Shown: piece after piece, positions 1 through 10,479 of the stretch | Numbering within the stretch: position 1 is the first letter of the stretch | How the letters are laid out: every line of letters starts with the position of its first letter | NCBI GenBank assembly: GCA_026419775.2 | Contig: JAOPGA020000972.1 | Coordinates: 1-64,000, forward strand | Origin: Acrasis kona | Taxonomy: Eukaryota; Heterolobosea; Eutetramitea; Acrasida; Acrasidae | Direction of reading: 5' to 3' | DNA length: 64,000 nt | Notes under the pieces: model-generated | What the model saw: the letters and a program-made list of their open reading frames with translations, nothing else | The model's database searches: none | Told to the model about the DNA's origin: nothing | Translations under genes and position numbers: made by a program

Positions 1-2044
1 AGAATGGAGAGAAAACTTTTAGTATGTTGGACGCTCTCAAGTTCGTTCCCTTCTATCACGCTAATGAAGATGGAAAATCCAGAATCGTATCCTGTAAATA
101 TGTTTGGGAGGCCTTGAACTTATTCATGGGTGTACATCCTGGACTGTTTGGGACCAGAATTTTTAAAATAAATCAACAAGCTTGTCCAGTGATAGATAGC
201 GCCGAGCTTTTGGAACAGGTAACCTCCGCTAGACTCATCCAAAAAATTGATTTGGTCTATAAATCTGGTACTCATCAAAGTAGGGGCAGTTTGTTTCCTT
301 TCTTGTCGAATACCTTTTCCGATAAGATTGTTGTTAAAGGCAAATATCCAGTTTACCTGGCTCCCAAAGTCACGAATATTGGAGCTTCACTACCAGCGGC
401 CGTCAGATTAGATGAAATTAATAATATTGCGACGGTGAAAACAAAAGAGTTTCCGAAGCTAATAAACCTGTCCCAAGGAGATTGTCATTTGCAGATGCGT
501 GATAAATCGAACAGTAGTGATCTATATCAATGTATCAAGCAGGAAAAGGTACTAGAGGGTTATGAGTGCAAGTCGGGCAAACAGGTGATTACTTTCGGGA
601 GCTTGCATGAGCACTTGATCAAGTTGAACGCTCCAGAAGGATGGAAGTCTATTATGATCATGGTCGCGATGACATTGAGTAACAGTTTGAAAGAAATGTG
701 CAGTAAAGGCGGTAGCATGCTTTTTGTTGAGGGAACTTACTACAAAGCAAATTATAACAAACAGAAGGTACTCCTTGTTGCGGGTGCACCAAATACGAGG
801 CAAGAATCCTACGACGACGTAGACGAGGAAATTACGGAGCAAAGAATCAAACGAAGAAAAGAGCATCGATCCAATAAAACAAAAGTACACGATGATGGCG
901 AAGCAAGTGAGCCAAATCACGATCAAGATGAGGGGAAGAAAACCAAGGTTGAGAAAGCCAGTGCATCAAAATCACGCCGTACAAAGAAAAAGAAATCGAA
1001 CAGCGATACAAAAGATGATCAATCGGTTACGTTCTTATCCTTGATTCAACCTAATGGAGACATTGTCAAATTATCACCCAAGACCACTAAAACTAGAAGT
1101 GCAACATCTTTAAAAGTTAACGAACGTGATTACATTGCACATGGACATGTGAATCTAAATGGATTTGATATAACAACCGAAGACGAACCCGTCATGGTGA
1201 TTCCCAAGGACAGTCAGATCGTAGTTTTGGGGAGTTTAGCGATCAAGGAGTTTTTGGGTGAAGCGGACTATCAAGATATTGAAAGCTTTGGTTCAGTGGA
1301 ACAATACGATAAAAAGATGGGGTATATTGGCGATATAAGTCAACGAACCGATTTTGATTTCATTATCAATAGAAGTCAATCGGCCGATAGAAAACGAGGT
1401 AGAGATGAATATGGAGAACCCAGTGAGTTTGAATCAAAAAGGATAAAGCGTAAGTCACACAACACACAAAAGTACTCAACATGTTATTGTAGTGGATGGA
1501 TCTATTAGTGGAGTCACCATTACCATCAAGAATGGAGAAGATGACTCGGTCGCATCGGAGTTGATTACGTTGCCCAAAAATTTTGAAGATTTGAGGAAGT
1601 TGATCCAGGACAGGTTTGGTTTTACCAATCCGCCCGTCATTAGCAATGAGAAATATGCTCTAATCAGAGACATCAACGTCATCTCACGAGATGCAACCAT
1701 TTTGGCATTCGCCGATGAAGCAAGTCGTAAGAAGGCCAGTAAACAACCAAGTAAGTCACATGCAACACACAAAAAGTACTCAACATGTTATTGTAGAGGG
1801 TGATCAGCAGACTCCAGAGCAGAAGAAGGCGTATGAGAAGATGAAGAATATGAAGGAGAATGAATTGCCATCGTATTTGAAGGGATTGTATTTTAAAGCA
1901 GATGATGTGGATAATTTAAAGGGATTGAGCGGACTTGCATTGAATGACGCCTCCAAAGGAGACATAAAGGAATTGTTGGGACCTGTACCAACGATGAACT
2001 TCACAAACAAGTGGAAAGAGGTGTTTGGGGTGAAGAAAGAATAA
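1..2044 (+). CDS. Unrecognised three-exon protein, 5' end open at the window edge
   Basis: Exons are (<1)24..1449, 1493..1750 and 1797..2044. Splicing keeps one frame (643 aa from the ATG at 24), but the frame is open to base 1 without a stop, so the true start may lie outside the window. Residues about 270-345 are Lys/Glu/Asp-rich with nuclear-localisation-like basic runs. The middle exon (about residues 477-560) has the look of a small ubiquitin-like or doublecortin-like beta-grasp domain (ITIKNG..., then LPKNFEDLRKLI), but this is only a pattern impression. The last exon is Lys-rich and ends FGVKKE. I do not recognise a family for the N-terminal 270 residues. The two introns (43 and 46 nt) are nearly identical to each other. 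Confidence 0.7.
1450..1796 (+). repeat. Pair of near-identical introns in one gene
   Basis: Intron 1450..1492 and intron 1751..1796 both start GTAAGTCACA, share an AACACACAAAA core, and end with the same 21 bases (about 1472-1492 and 1776-1796). They differ by about 4 positions including small indels. The flanking exon sequences are not similar, so this is not a tandem duplication of an exon plus its intron. Both introns are needed to keep the frame open. Confidence 0.85.
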
Positions 2045-2279
2045 TTGGTGACGAGGAGATTAGGGTTACTGGGTGGTACTTGCCAGCAGGAAAGACATTC
2101 AAAATTATAACCAAGATTCCAGGGGGTAATTAGAGTTGAAACAGCTCTTTGCAAGATTGAGAGGGTGACTAATAATGGCCGAAGTGACATTTGTTTCCAA
2201 TTTTTTAATCTCGAACCCTTGAGTGTCTTGTCGCTCGGAAATCAATTATATGCTTTGAGTGCATTCTTTGATTTGATTT

Positions 2280-3240
2280 CTAGCGGACTCCTGGTCCGTT
2301 CGCATGTCTTTGATTAAAGATGGCCGCGAGGTTGTTTTGATTGTTGTTGTTGTTGTTGTTTGTTGTTGTGGCATTGTTATTGTTGTTGTTGGTGTTGTTA
2401 GTGTTGTTAGTGGTTGGCTTCCATGGAGTTAAGGTTATATCGACCGAGGCAGATAGTTCAAGGACGAGTATGCTGTCGGATTTAATTTCTTCTTTTTCCT
2501 CTGCTGAAAGTCCAATCATGTTCAAAAACCCGAATCTACCCCCTGTTTTCTTGTTGTTGGCGAAACGTACCTCTGCTACAACGCTATCGTTGAAGCGAAG
2601 TGATAGTGCTGTGTTGATATCCGTTATTGCTCCTTCGATTACTTGAATTTTGACAAACTTGGGGAAGAAATTTAAACCCCTATCGAGGCTAGCGAGTGCT
2701 GATGCGGGTGCGGCTCTTGGCACATGTGTCTTGTTGTTCGCGATATTGAAGTATTCTGCGACTATGAATGAGCAGTTGTCTGTCTTCTGTCCCCCCAGTA
2801 AATGTGTAAAGTCGCATTCTTTTTTAATGTGGACAATCAATTTGTTTGTAGCTGATTTTTTGTCGTACCAGAATCTCCAGTGCGTAATTGTCTTCGTGGT
2901 GCTTGTGGTCTTGAGTTCTCTTTTTAGCCAAAAGAGACATGCTGTGTGTGAAAAGTCTTTTGTTGGGGTTATTTGGATTGCGTTTTCCCCTCCTGTTCCC
3001 TTATCGTATACGGTTAGCCAGTCGTCATTGCTGTCGACTTTGTGGCCATTGGCGATTGCAGTGTTGAGGTCTTTCCAGTATATTACAACGGCTTGCTCCT
3101 TCTCGTCGAAATATTTGTAAGTGATTTCCTCCCGGATTGTTCACGTGTTTTTCAATGTTTGTCCACGGAATGATTGGAATGTGGTCACTATCAAATCTCA
3201 ATTTCTCCAAGGTAATTTTCGTTTTGTTGAACTGATCCAT
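2280..3240 (-). pseudogene. Hypothetical protein gene with a frame break
   Basis: Read from 3240 down, a short frame starts MDQFNKTKITLEKLRF and runs to about 3135. A second frame then continues without a stop to 2280, including YWKDLNTAIANG, WRFWYDKKSATNK and NFFPKFVKIQVIEG. The C-terminus is an Asn/Thr-rich low-complexity tail. The two frames differ by one phase near 3120-3140. Removing 16 nt (GTGAACAATCCGGGAG in gene sense) would join them exactly with GT-AG ends, but no other intron here is that short. An indel in the assembly or a decayed gene is more likely. No family recognised. The opposite-strand ORF at 2650-3120 is its shadow. Confidence 0.5.
2339..2412. repeat. TTG/CAA microsatellite encoding poly-Asn
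   Basis: Imperfect TTG trinucleotide repeats on the plus strand. On the minus strand they encode the Asn/Thr tract near the C-terminus of the hypothetical protein above. Such homopolymeric Asn tracts are prone to length change. Confidence 0.8.
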
Positions 3241-3247
3241 ATGACCA

Positions 3248-3546
3248 GGTCAGAGTGGAGGTGGTCAGCAACAGAATGTTATTGACAGTCCTACGTTATT
3301 CAAGCACATCCAAATCTCCAATGGAAAGAAAGAGTTCACATATGATGTGAATTGTGATTTGAAACTTTCGGAACTGATTTTGCACCCACATTTGGCAAGA
3401 GAGTACAGAAGTACGTGAAGGACTTATATTTGCAAGATCCAAGCGAAGTTGTCGTGATAGTGAACCAGATGGAAACAGTATTATCAAGAAATGTACGTAG
3501 CATCAACGAATTATCAATTGTATACTTTGACAAGGAAGAAGAATAA
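3248..3546 (+). pseudogene. Orphan protein fragment with frameshift
   Basis: A plus-strand frame without start codon reads GQSGGGQQQNVIDSP and then SNGKKEFTYDVNCDLKLSEL to a TGA at about 3413. Shifting one phase around 3405 continues as KYVKDLYLQDPSEVV and ends at a TAA near 3546, inside an AATAAA. It has the same general flavour as the beta-grasp-like exon of the first gene. Probably a remnant, or a terminal exon carrying an indel. No function can be assigned. Confidence 0.4.
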
Positions 3547-3569
3547 ATTGAGGTTTTTAAAACTACTTT

Positions 3570-3701
3570 TTATTCATTTAGAACTTTTAACAAAGCATAA
3601 GGCCACCCAACAACATCTCCACGGTAGAACTCTAGATATTCTAACCAGTTAGAATACTTCAGTTGGCCTGACTCGATTCTTGGCAGCTGAGCGCGATTCA
3701 T
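3570..3701 (-). CDS. Possible 43-aa protein or terminal exon
   Basis: Minus-strand ORF starting MNRAQLPRIESGQLKYS and ending LLKVLNE, with an AATAAA overlapping the stop (GAATAAAAAG). Aromatic-rich (NWLEYLEFYRG). It is preceded by a plausible acceptor (TGTGTTAG at about 3702-3709 in gene sense), so it may be the last exon of an unplaced gene. Very short, so weakly supported. Confidence 0.3.
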   Translation of the reverse strand: MNRAQLPRIESGQLKYSNWLEYLEFYRGDVVGWPYALLKVLNE

Positions 3702-3763
3702 ATCTAACACAAGTATGTAGATTCATGTAAACATTAGAAATAACTTTTTAGAGCATTTGGACC

Positions 3764-3973
3764 ATGAAATGCTTCAACATGCCCATTACCCAAATCCCAT
3801 CAACCACTGTCTACTTGTCCCCACTACCAGTCATCAACGCCTCCACTACACCCGCAGACATGAACAAAATCTTACTAGAGTGGAGAAGCCAAGTCAACGT
3901 CATTCAACGCCTCCAGAATTTTGGGGAAACAGCATTCTTCCAGTATGCGCTGTCGTCGGTGCACAGTAGCTAA
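3764..3973 (+). CDS. Possible 69-aa protein
   Basis: ORF starting MKCFNMPITQIPSTTVYLS with an amphipathic C-terminal half (MNKILLEWRSQVNVIQ). After the TAA the same frame stays open for 22 more sense codons (AEVMLLKLNQRQFRALTPC...) to a TAG at about 4040, as if the stop were recent or the gene decayed. An AATAAA lies at about 4165. A second overlapping frame of similar length is taken as its shadow. Unrecognised. Confidence 0.3.
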   Translation: MKCFNMPITQIPSTTVYLSPLPVINASTTPADMNKILLEWRSQVNVIQRLQNFGETAFFQYALSSVHSS

Positions 3974-4040
3974 GCAGAGGTGATGTTGTTGAAATTGAAC
4001 CAAAGGCAGTTCCGCGCACTAACACCCTGCGCAGAACTTG

Positions 4041-4507
4041 TCTAGACACCAGAGTGTCACCCCCCTCAAATTTTATTGAGATGGACCAAACAAGGTATCA
4101 AGCCAACAACAGCTATTCCGTTGTTGCGTCTTGGTGATAACCAATGCTAAACAATAACTGTAACAATAAAGTTGTATTACTTATAATTGACGTTCTTGGA
4201 TTTTATCAGGCGTAGTCTTTTTATTTTTTACATTTACTATTGCTGGTCCACCGTACCCCACCCATTGCCGATTGTCTAAGAAGCGCACCCGACAAAGAGC
4301 TCAATGCCTCGATCTCAATAATCAGGCTAGTAGCATACAAGTGGTTTCCACAAAGCGAGTTGCAATAGATTACTCCTTTCATGCTTTTTATGGAGACTTT
4401 TTGTAAAGTTATCCTAGAAAAGACAACCGTTAAATTGAATGTCGGTCATCAAATGTCAAACATCATTTTTTTCATTTTTCAGTTAAATTATATAACACTC
4501 CTTACAA
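4041..4507. other. Intergenic stretch
   Basis: No convincing ORF, tRNA or repeat seen. An AATAAA at about 4165 could serve the small ORF upstream. The AT-rich sequence just before 4508 is the likely promoter region of the RhoGAP gene. Confidence 0.5.
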
Positions 4508-5255
4508 ATGGGCTCTAAAGGATCGAAATCTAGGACACCTTCCGACCTTTTAGAGACTGTAGATATCACCAACACAGAGGTGTTTGGAAAGCAATTATCT
4601 GTTGTTATGGAGAGAAGTGAAACAAAATCAGAATATGGAGATGTGCCCAACATACTTTTTCAATGCGTTCGTTTCTTGAACCAGTCAGGAATAAACGAAG
4701 AAGGAATCCATAGGATATCTGGGAATAAAAGGATTGTTAACGAACTCAAGCAAAAGTTTAATGAAGGAAAGAATGTAGATTTTTTATACTTTATAGAGTC
4801 TGGGAAAGAATTTTACAGTGTTCATGACGTGGCATCAGTACGACATCATTTTCAATGATTAATTTTAACGGTTTTAGTTGATGACAGACTTCTGGCACGA
4901 GGCGCCACTTCCAAAATGGAGCGACAGAATCAATGATGATATCTCTCTAAGAAGTTTCGGATTGTATTATTCAAAAAATAAACCAGACGAGTCAAACATG
5001 TCTGACGAAGAAAAGAAGCAGACGAAAACGGATCTATTAATCAAGTTCATAAAGACTACTTTAAACGACCCGGAGTTTCCTCCATACTACAGGAACTGTC
5101 TACAATGTATATCACATCACATGATGTTGGTTTGCAGAAACTCTGAAGTTAATAAAATGCATCCAGACAACCTGTTGATGTGTTTTAGGGGACAGAAGCA
5201 CTTGCAAGACTTATACAGAGAATTAATTCAACATTATGAAGCCATATTCAATTAA
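4508..5255 (+). CDS. RhoGAP-domain protein, likely N-myristoylated
   Basis: Exons 4508..4837 and 4878..5255 with a 40-nt intron; 235 aa, essentially one small RhoGAP domain. It should stimulate GTP hydrolysis by Rho/Rac-type GTPases. The arginine-finger motif is visible as EEGIHRISGNKRIV (about residues 72-85). The splice joins VHDVAS to LMTDFWHEAPLP, which matches the family's VHVVASLLKxFLRELP helix. The start MGSKGSKS is a classic N-myristoylation context (Gly2, Ser6, basic residues), suggesting membrane attachment. No other domain is present. The next gene starts 208 bp downstream on the same strand. Confidence 0.85.
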
Positions 5256-5463
5256 AACATTAATTATTTTATCAATCATTTGAGAATTTTAAATTTGTTT
5301 AACACTGTCAATCCCAATCCTTTTGTGTACATATTCTCTAATTCCGTCAGTATCATATTGTCTGGGAATTGAACATTTTCCCTTACAATAAAGAGTTCCA
5401 AATAAAAGTGCTCATGTTCGGTTAGTTCTGAGATTGAATAACAACAAACCAGAGTATCAACCA

Positions 5464-7013
5464 ATGTCGAAACAGAGATGGAACATTGAGCACCCAGCTG
5501 TATCTACCTCTATTGTCGTAGAAAAGTGCTTGAAATCTTGGGATAAAAAAAAATACCGGATGTTGAACGAGAGTCACAAGCGAAGAAACGAACTAATACT
5601 ACGGTCGTCGAAGATAAAGATATTGTTAAGTAAACTTGAGAAAATGTACCATTTCCTCTACTATTACGGTTTCGAGAGTGTATACGAAGTCAAATCCTTT
5701 CTTTCGCCCGAAAACGCTAAAGAACTAAGTTATTCCCCCAACTTTTACCAGTGCATCTTGAAGAAGGAAGACAGAGAAGACAAGGTAGTTACACCAAGGT
5801 TGAAATTTTACAATCCTCTAGATTGCAGACTTGGATCCCCAATTTTTCTCAAAAGAGTTAACATTCTTCCAATCAAACAACAGTTATCACATCTTATTAC
5901 GCTCTACAATAGGTAAACAAACACTACAAAAAATAATGCTCATAAACCATAGATCAAGTACAAATTGCCAGCTTGTTGGATTGGAGTGACATTAAGAAGA
6001 GCTTTTCAAAGAATCTCTTACTCGAGAGTCCTCACCTCCGAATACAATCGCTCGCCTTGATTGCAAACATTTCCACCAACAGTAATTACATTTTCCTCAA
6101 CAAACTAACCCATGTTTAGAAGACTCACATCAAATACTATTAAGAGAGAACGTACTTGAAACAATTCTTTTTCCGATCCTTACATGCTCCATACTTTATT
6201 TAAAAAACACAACTCCGAACAAAAAAACCAATCCCACCTCACAAAAACCACACCCACTGACCTGGAGTAATAATGTTTGGAGCTATCGTAGTAGGATAAG
6301 GATGCCCAAAACAAGAGGTTACGATAAGCGAAGGAAGAGGATTCATAAAAGAAATACTTTGAAGCATAATCAGGAAAAGAAGGTCAAAAATTCATTCAAA
6401 GTTGACACTGATGAATGGGTGAAGGATGCCAAAATCATCATGATGCATTGTATGAGAGCCTTATGTGAACTTTCCGAAAATTGTAATTGTACTTTTTCGT
6501 TTTGCATTAATTCTTCTTGTAGGTGATGCTTTGCATTTAATGTTTAAAATGAAAATTTATAATAATTTAATTTCTTTGCTCCAGAATGAAACTGTCCTAT
6601 ATGTTTTGAAAAATAGTGAGAAGACAAAATCATTGCAGGATGCAATTAATTTAATCAATAAAAAATGTAAAGATTTGTATGATGAAAGAATCATGGTGGA
6701 CACCAGTGTAGTTTTAGCAAATATTTTATGTAAAAAACATGTTTTGATTTCCTCAGAGGAATTTTGTAAAGAATTTGTTTTGTTGTGTGATTCATATAAA
6801 ACACTCGGATATGATGTTAAGTGTAATTTGTCCAAAATATTCGAATATGTTCCTGTGGATCAATTTGATGAAGAGTCGATTCATATTGTAGAGAAATTCA
6901 TGAAAAATACTGAAGATTTGCACCACTACGAACGCATCAGATTTACAGAGAAGTATTTTAATCCTTGTGTTAGTTTCTTGAAGGAACATCCTAAAGTTCG
7001 AATGGAATATTAG
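5464..7013 (+). CDS. ARM/HEAT-like helical protein, four exons
   Basis: Exons 5464..5912, 5972..6081, 6120..6482 and 6523..7013 (introns 59, 38 and 40 nt) give 470 aa in one frame. Residues about 150-215 read as armadillo-type helices (LESPHLRIQSLALIANIST, then NVLETILFPIL), followed by a Lys/Arg-rich linker (about 230-270) and a helical C-terminal half. The first ATG in frame is at 5464; the reading frame extends upstream only through a non-ATG codon. The intron 2 branch region CTAAC lies just before CATGTTTAG. No specific family recognised; ARM-like fold is inference. It would be cut into several short pieces if exons were not joined. Confidence 0.7.
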
Positions 7014-7094
7014 TAAATTTTATTAAATGCATGTTTCAATGTAATTTTCAGTAAACATTTGTTTGTGGAAGTGTATCGATTTAATGTTATTTTT

Positions 7095-7913
7095 TTATTT
7101 GACAATTGGTGCTAATGATTTAAATCTAGACTTCAACTGGTTCTTCATCACTGTATATTTCTTTTTATATTGTTCCCATTTCCAGACAGCACGTTGCTCC
7201 CATGAAGTACAATTGTCAGGAGGTGGGACCGATGAAAAGACCAAGTCATCGCAAGGAATTTCGTCGACTACAATATCTTTATAGAGAGCATTCGCTTCTT
7301 GGAAGTTTATAATTTGATTATGCTCTGCAACTTGACATCCAAACAAAAGTATTCTTAATGAATGCCACAAAGACTTTCTACCAACGTACTCTTGTTCAGG
7401 ATGCAATGTAATCTTTTTGCGACACTTTACAAAAGAATTATCAGAGACAGCACTAAAAGACCGCCTTAACAAAGATTTATTATGTGCCAGATTTATGTCT
7501 GGTATTTTATAATCAATGGTCAACTTCCAAACATATTTTGACTTGATATGAGGGATTGTTTGTAGCGAAAGGCTTTCAATTGCTGGTATGTAAAAGTAAT
7601 TAATGGCATTTAAAAAAGAAAACTCTCTAAATATAGTAGCGTCGACACTCTCCGAGTGGTAATGTATAATCGCCGAACCAGTTGGATCTTTGGAGTATTT
7701 TGACTCCTCCTCGAAATGTGAGAAACCTGTTGAGGTTTCTTCATGTTGCGTTATATCTGGAAGCTTTAAGCTGTCGTTAACCACTATTATAAAATCCCAA
7801 TCGCTTGAACTATAATCTTGTTTACATTCATAAACACGTGATCCAAACTGGTAAATGTTCAAAACATCGGTTTCATTCAGGCCTAAACGATGCACAAGGT
7901 CTGCGGCGTTCAT
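7095..7913 (-). CDS. Predicted nucleotidyltransferase-fold protein
   Basis: Single exon, 272 aa. Residues about 20-45 carry the polymerase-beta-type nucleotidyltransferase signature: YQFGSRVYECKQ followed by SSSDWDFIIVV (GS...SDxD). In this superfamily the two Asp residues bind metal. A third acidic position is plausible in the ESVDATIF segment (about 97-104). The C-terminal part is helical and aromatic-rich (WEQRAVWKWEQYKKKY). Substrate unknown: the family includes MNT-type antitoxins, kanamycin nucleotidyltransferases and orphan eukaryotic proteins. Divergent from the C2 gene with 78 bp between start codons, so they probably share a promoter region. Confidence 0.65.
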   Translation of the reverse strand: MNAADLVHRLGLNETDVLNIYQFGSRVYECKQDYSSSDWDFIIVVNDSLKLPDITQHEETSTGFSHFEEESKYSKDPTGSAIIHYHSESVDATIFREFSFLNAINYFYIPAIESLSLQTIPHIKSKYVWKLTIDYKIPDINLAHNKSLLRRSFSAVSDNSFVKCRKKITLHPEQEYVGRKSLWHSLRILLFGCQVAEHNQIINFQEANALYKDIVVDEIPCDDLVFSSVPPPDNCTSWEQRAVWKWEQYKKKYTVMKNQLKSRFKSLAPIVK

Positions 7914-7991
7914 TTTGAACTTGTTGTGTTGGTTGAGTTGATCATTCTACAAAATATCTTTGTAATAAGTAGACGTTTGACAACAAACGAC

Positions 7992-9274
7992 ATGGCCACC
8001 AACATGTCTATGAAGAGTATCCTTAAAGGATTTAAAGGAGATGATAGCTATAATAAAAACAAGCTTCTTGTCAAACTAATAAGGGGTGAGAATCTAGTTT
8101 CATCTGACAGAAGGTAAATTTTGATTGTTCTGGACATTATTAATTTTGTTTTTAGTGCAACGGCAGATCCATGTAAACTATTTGATATTTATTCTGAGTA
8201 ATTCATTTAGATGTTGAATTTACTTTAGGAGGAGTGACAAAGACTAGCAAAAAAAGAGAAAAGGCTATTAATCCTGTTTGGGATGAAGACATTCCTGCAT
8301 TCACTAGTTTCATGGAGAATGACAATTTGAGCATTAATGTATACGATAACAATACTATTGGAGAGTCCAAACCCAGTAAGCCAACTATACTAATGCTCCG
8401 TGATTAACAATAAGTTGGAAGAGCCAGCGTGCCTCTACGTATGCTTCCCAAAGGATATACTATTACAAAAAGGTTGAAGCTCCAAAACATATCAAAAAAC
8501 AGTTACATTGTTCTTGAACTACAAGCCACGAATTTTGGCAACAATGCAAGGCTGTTCCAGGTGAATCAATTTTTGAAGTCTTATGTATCCGCCTTCCACG
8601 GAGAAGCTGATCCGCTGCGCAATGCAATCATTCTTAGGCAGACTGGTCAAGTATATAGCGACTTGGAACAATGTATAAGGGACGTCAAAATGTTAGAGAC
8701 AACAAACAACGCAGATGGTAAAGTATTTAATGTGGATCCACTGATTATAGTTTTTCCTGGTGAATATCTAATTAGACGTTGTATAGAGATTGATGTTGAT
8801 AATCTCGTCATTTATGGAATATCATCAAGAGAGGAAGAAATTGTTTTCAGGCCGTTAGGAAACTCTAAAGCACCTCTCCTTAGATTTTTGCAACCCGGAG
8901 ATAAATTCTATCGTGAGAAAGTAATCATGGATTATTTCAAAGAAATGGGTATTAAGTACAAAGAAGGAACAAAAGAATACGAGAATGCAGTTTTTAACAT
9001 CAAGGAGAATGCAAACATTAAACTTTTCGACAAGTCTTCCGCTGGGGGTGCCTTTGAAAAAACCTTCCATATCCACAATATTAAATTTGACGAACAGGCA
9101 TTTGCCATCCAAGTGCTGCGCAACTGTGTGTTGATGTGTAATGGTGTCGAGTTTACAAAAAATAAAGAACAGAGCAAAGGAGGACAGCTGGTGCAGAATG
9201 TCAACTTTGAGTTTGATGAATTGGACCAGGTAGAAGATGATGACGACGATATTAGAGAGATTGTGTCTGATTAA
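7992..9274 (+). CDS. C2-domain protein with C-terminal beta-rich region; has a 17-nt exon
   Basis: Exons 7992..8113, 8156..8172 (17 nt), 8211..8375 and 8415..9274 give 387 aa. The joined N-terminus is a C2 domain: LLVKLIRGENLVSSD, then TADPYVEFTLGG split by two introns, then NPVWDED and NLSINVYDNNTIGES. C2 domains bind phospholipid, often with Ca2+; the DP of ADPYVEF is a typical ligand position. The C-terminal 250 residues (GEADPLRNAIILRQTG..., IIVFPGEYLIRRCIEI) suggest a right-handed beta-helix-like repeat, and the tail is very acidic. Without the 17-nt exon the DPYV motif and the frame are lost, which supports the model. Confidence 0.75.
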
Positions 9275-9307
9275 ACTTGTTTTGTATTTTAATTCTTTTT
9301 TTTAGTA

Positions 9308-10234
9308 TTACTTCACCTTCTCCTTTAGCCACTCTCGTACAATCTTAATTTGATCGCTGGTATATAAAGAAGGTGCATGTCCAACGTGATCCAATTCTAT
9401 TACTGTAAAGTCACTGGGTCCTCTTGTTTTCATTTGTTTAACGCACTCCTCGTCAATAATGTCCGAATTCTTACCTCTTATCAACAAAACAGGACAGTTG
9501 ATGGCATCCCAAAGAGTCCACATTTGAACGTCTTCATCAGGAACAGAGAAGGACTGCTTAATGTTTGTATCGTAATTAACTCCAAGCAAGCCATCTTCTT
9601 TTTGTTTTACGGATATACTTGTAAAATAGTCCCAGTGGTCATCTGTAATACCAAAATCAACATACCTTATTTTGCAGTACTTTTCAAGTGCATCTTGCTG
9701 TGATGTAAAAGAACTATGCTCAAATTCCGAAAGAGATTTTTTTATCCTTGATAAAGCATTCTTTTTGAGGACTGGACCAATGTCATTAAGTACCAGGGCT
9801 CTGATTGGATTTGATGGAGCCGAAGCGATCATCATACCTATTTCACTAAGCGTTTATTGAACCATATATCACTCACCTATTATGCCACCCATTGATGTAC
9901 CAATGTAGTCAATACTTTTTTCGTCTTGTAGAATGTATTGAATAAAAGATGAAACATTTGACGTGTAGGTAGTGTAGTTATATAGCTGTGCTTTGTCCTC
10001 TGGAAGATTTCCACTTTTATTTCTTCCAATTATATCAGGGCAATACACGGTGTATTTCTCATGACGACATAGGGCACTCGCGATGTAGTCAAAATCTCTT
10101 CCATTTCTGGTTAGACCGTGAACACAAAGCAAGGGCTTGTAAGTAGAACTATCATTTGGGCTAAATTTAGTGTACGCCATTGGAATTGACCCAGCCTCTG
10201 TTGTCACGGAGAAAATGTGTTCTGTTGGTTGCAT
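9308..10234 (-). CDS. Alpha/beta hydrolase
   Basis: Exons 9877..10234 and 9308..9837 with a 39-nt intron, 295 aa. Alpha/beta-hydrolase fold: oxyanion-side motif LLCVHGLTRNGRDF, nucleophile elbow GTSMGG immediately before the intron, acid in the LIRGKNSDIIDEE strand, catalytic His in ELDHVGHAPSL. Spacing fits small esterase/lipase-like hydrolases of about 290 aa. No signal peptide is evident. Exact substrate not predictable. Convergent with the C2 gene, only 33 bp between stop codons. Confidence 0.85.
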
Positions 10235-10479
10235 TGTTTTTTGATTGAGTTCATCACATGAACAACCGCAATAAACAATAGATAATAATTCTGTCGAATA
10301 TCAAAACAATGATCAGTTTACACGGTTTAATGTCCAAGTCTTGATCCACTATAACAAGTGATCTTTGTTCAGACCTCTTTTGATGGAAAAAGAAAGCATC
10401 AACCATGGTCTGATCATTATGTCAAAATTTTCGATTGGGTGTTTAAAAATGATTGAAAAAACCAACCAAACAATCTAAA

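Noticed and set aside
5276..5424. Minus-strand frame with protein-like sequence (EHFYLELFIVRENVQFPDN) behind a CTCAG acceptor
   Set aside because: No start, no upstream exon on the minus strand, and it abuts the plus-strand ARM-like gene; could be a terminal exon of an unseen gene, but unsupported.
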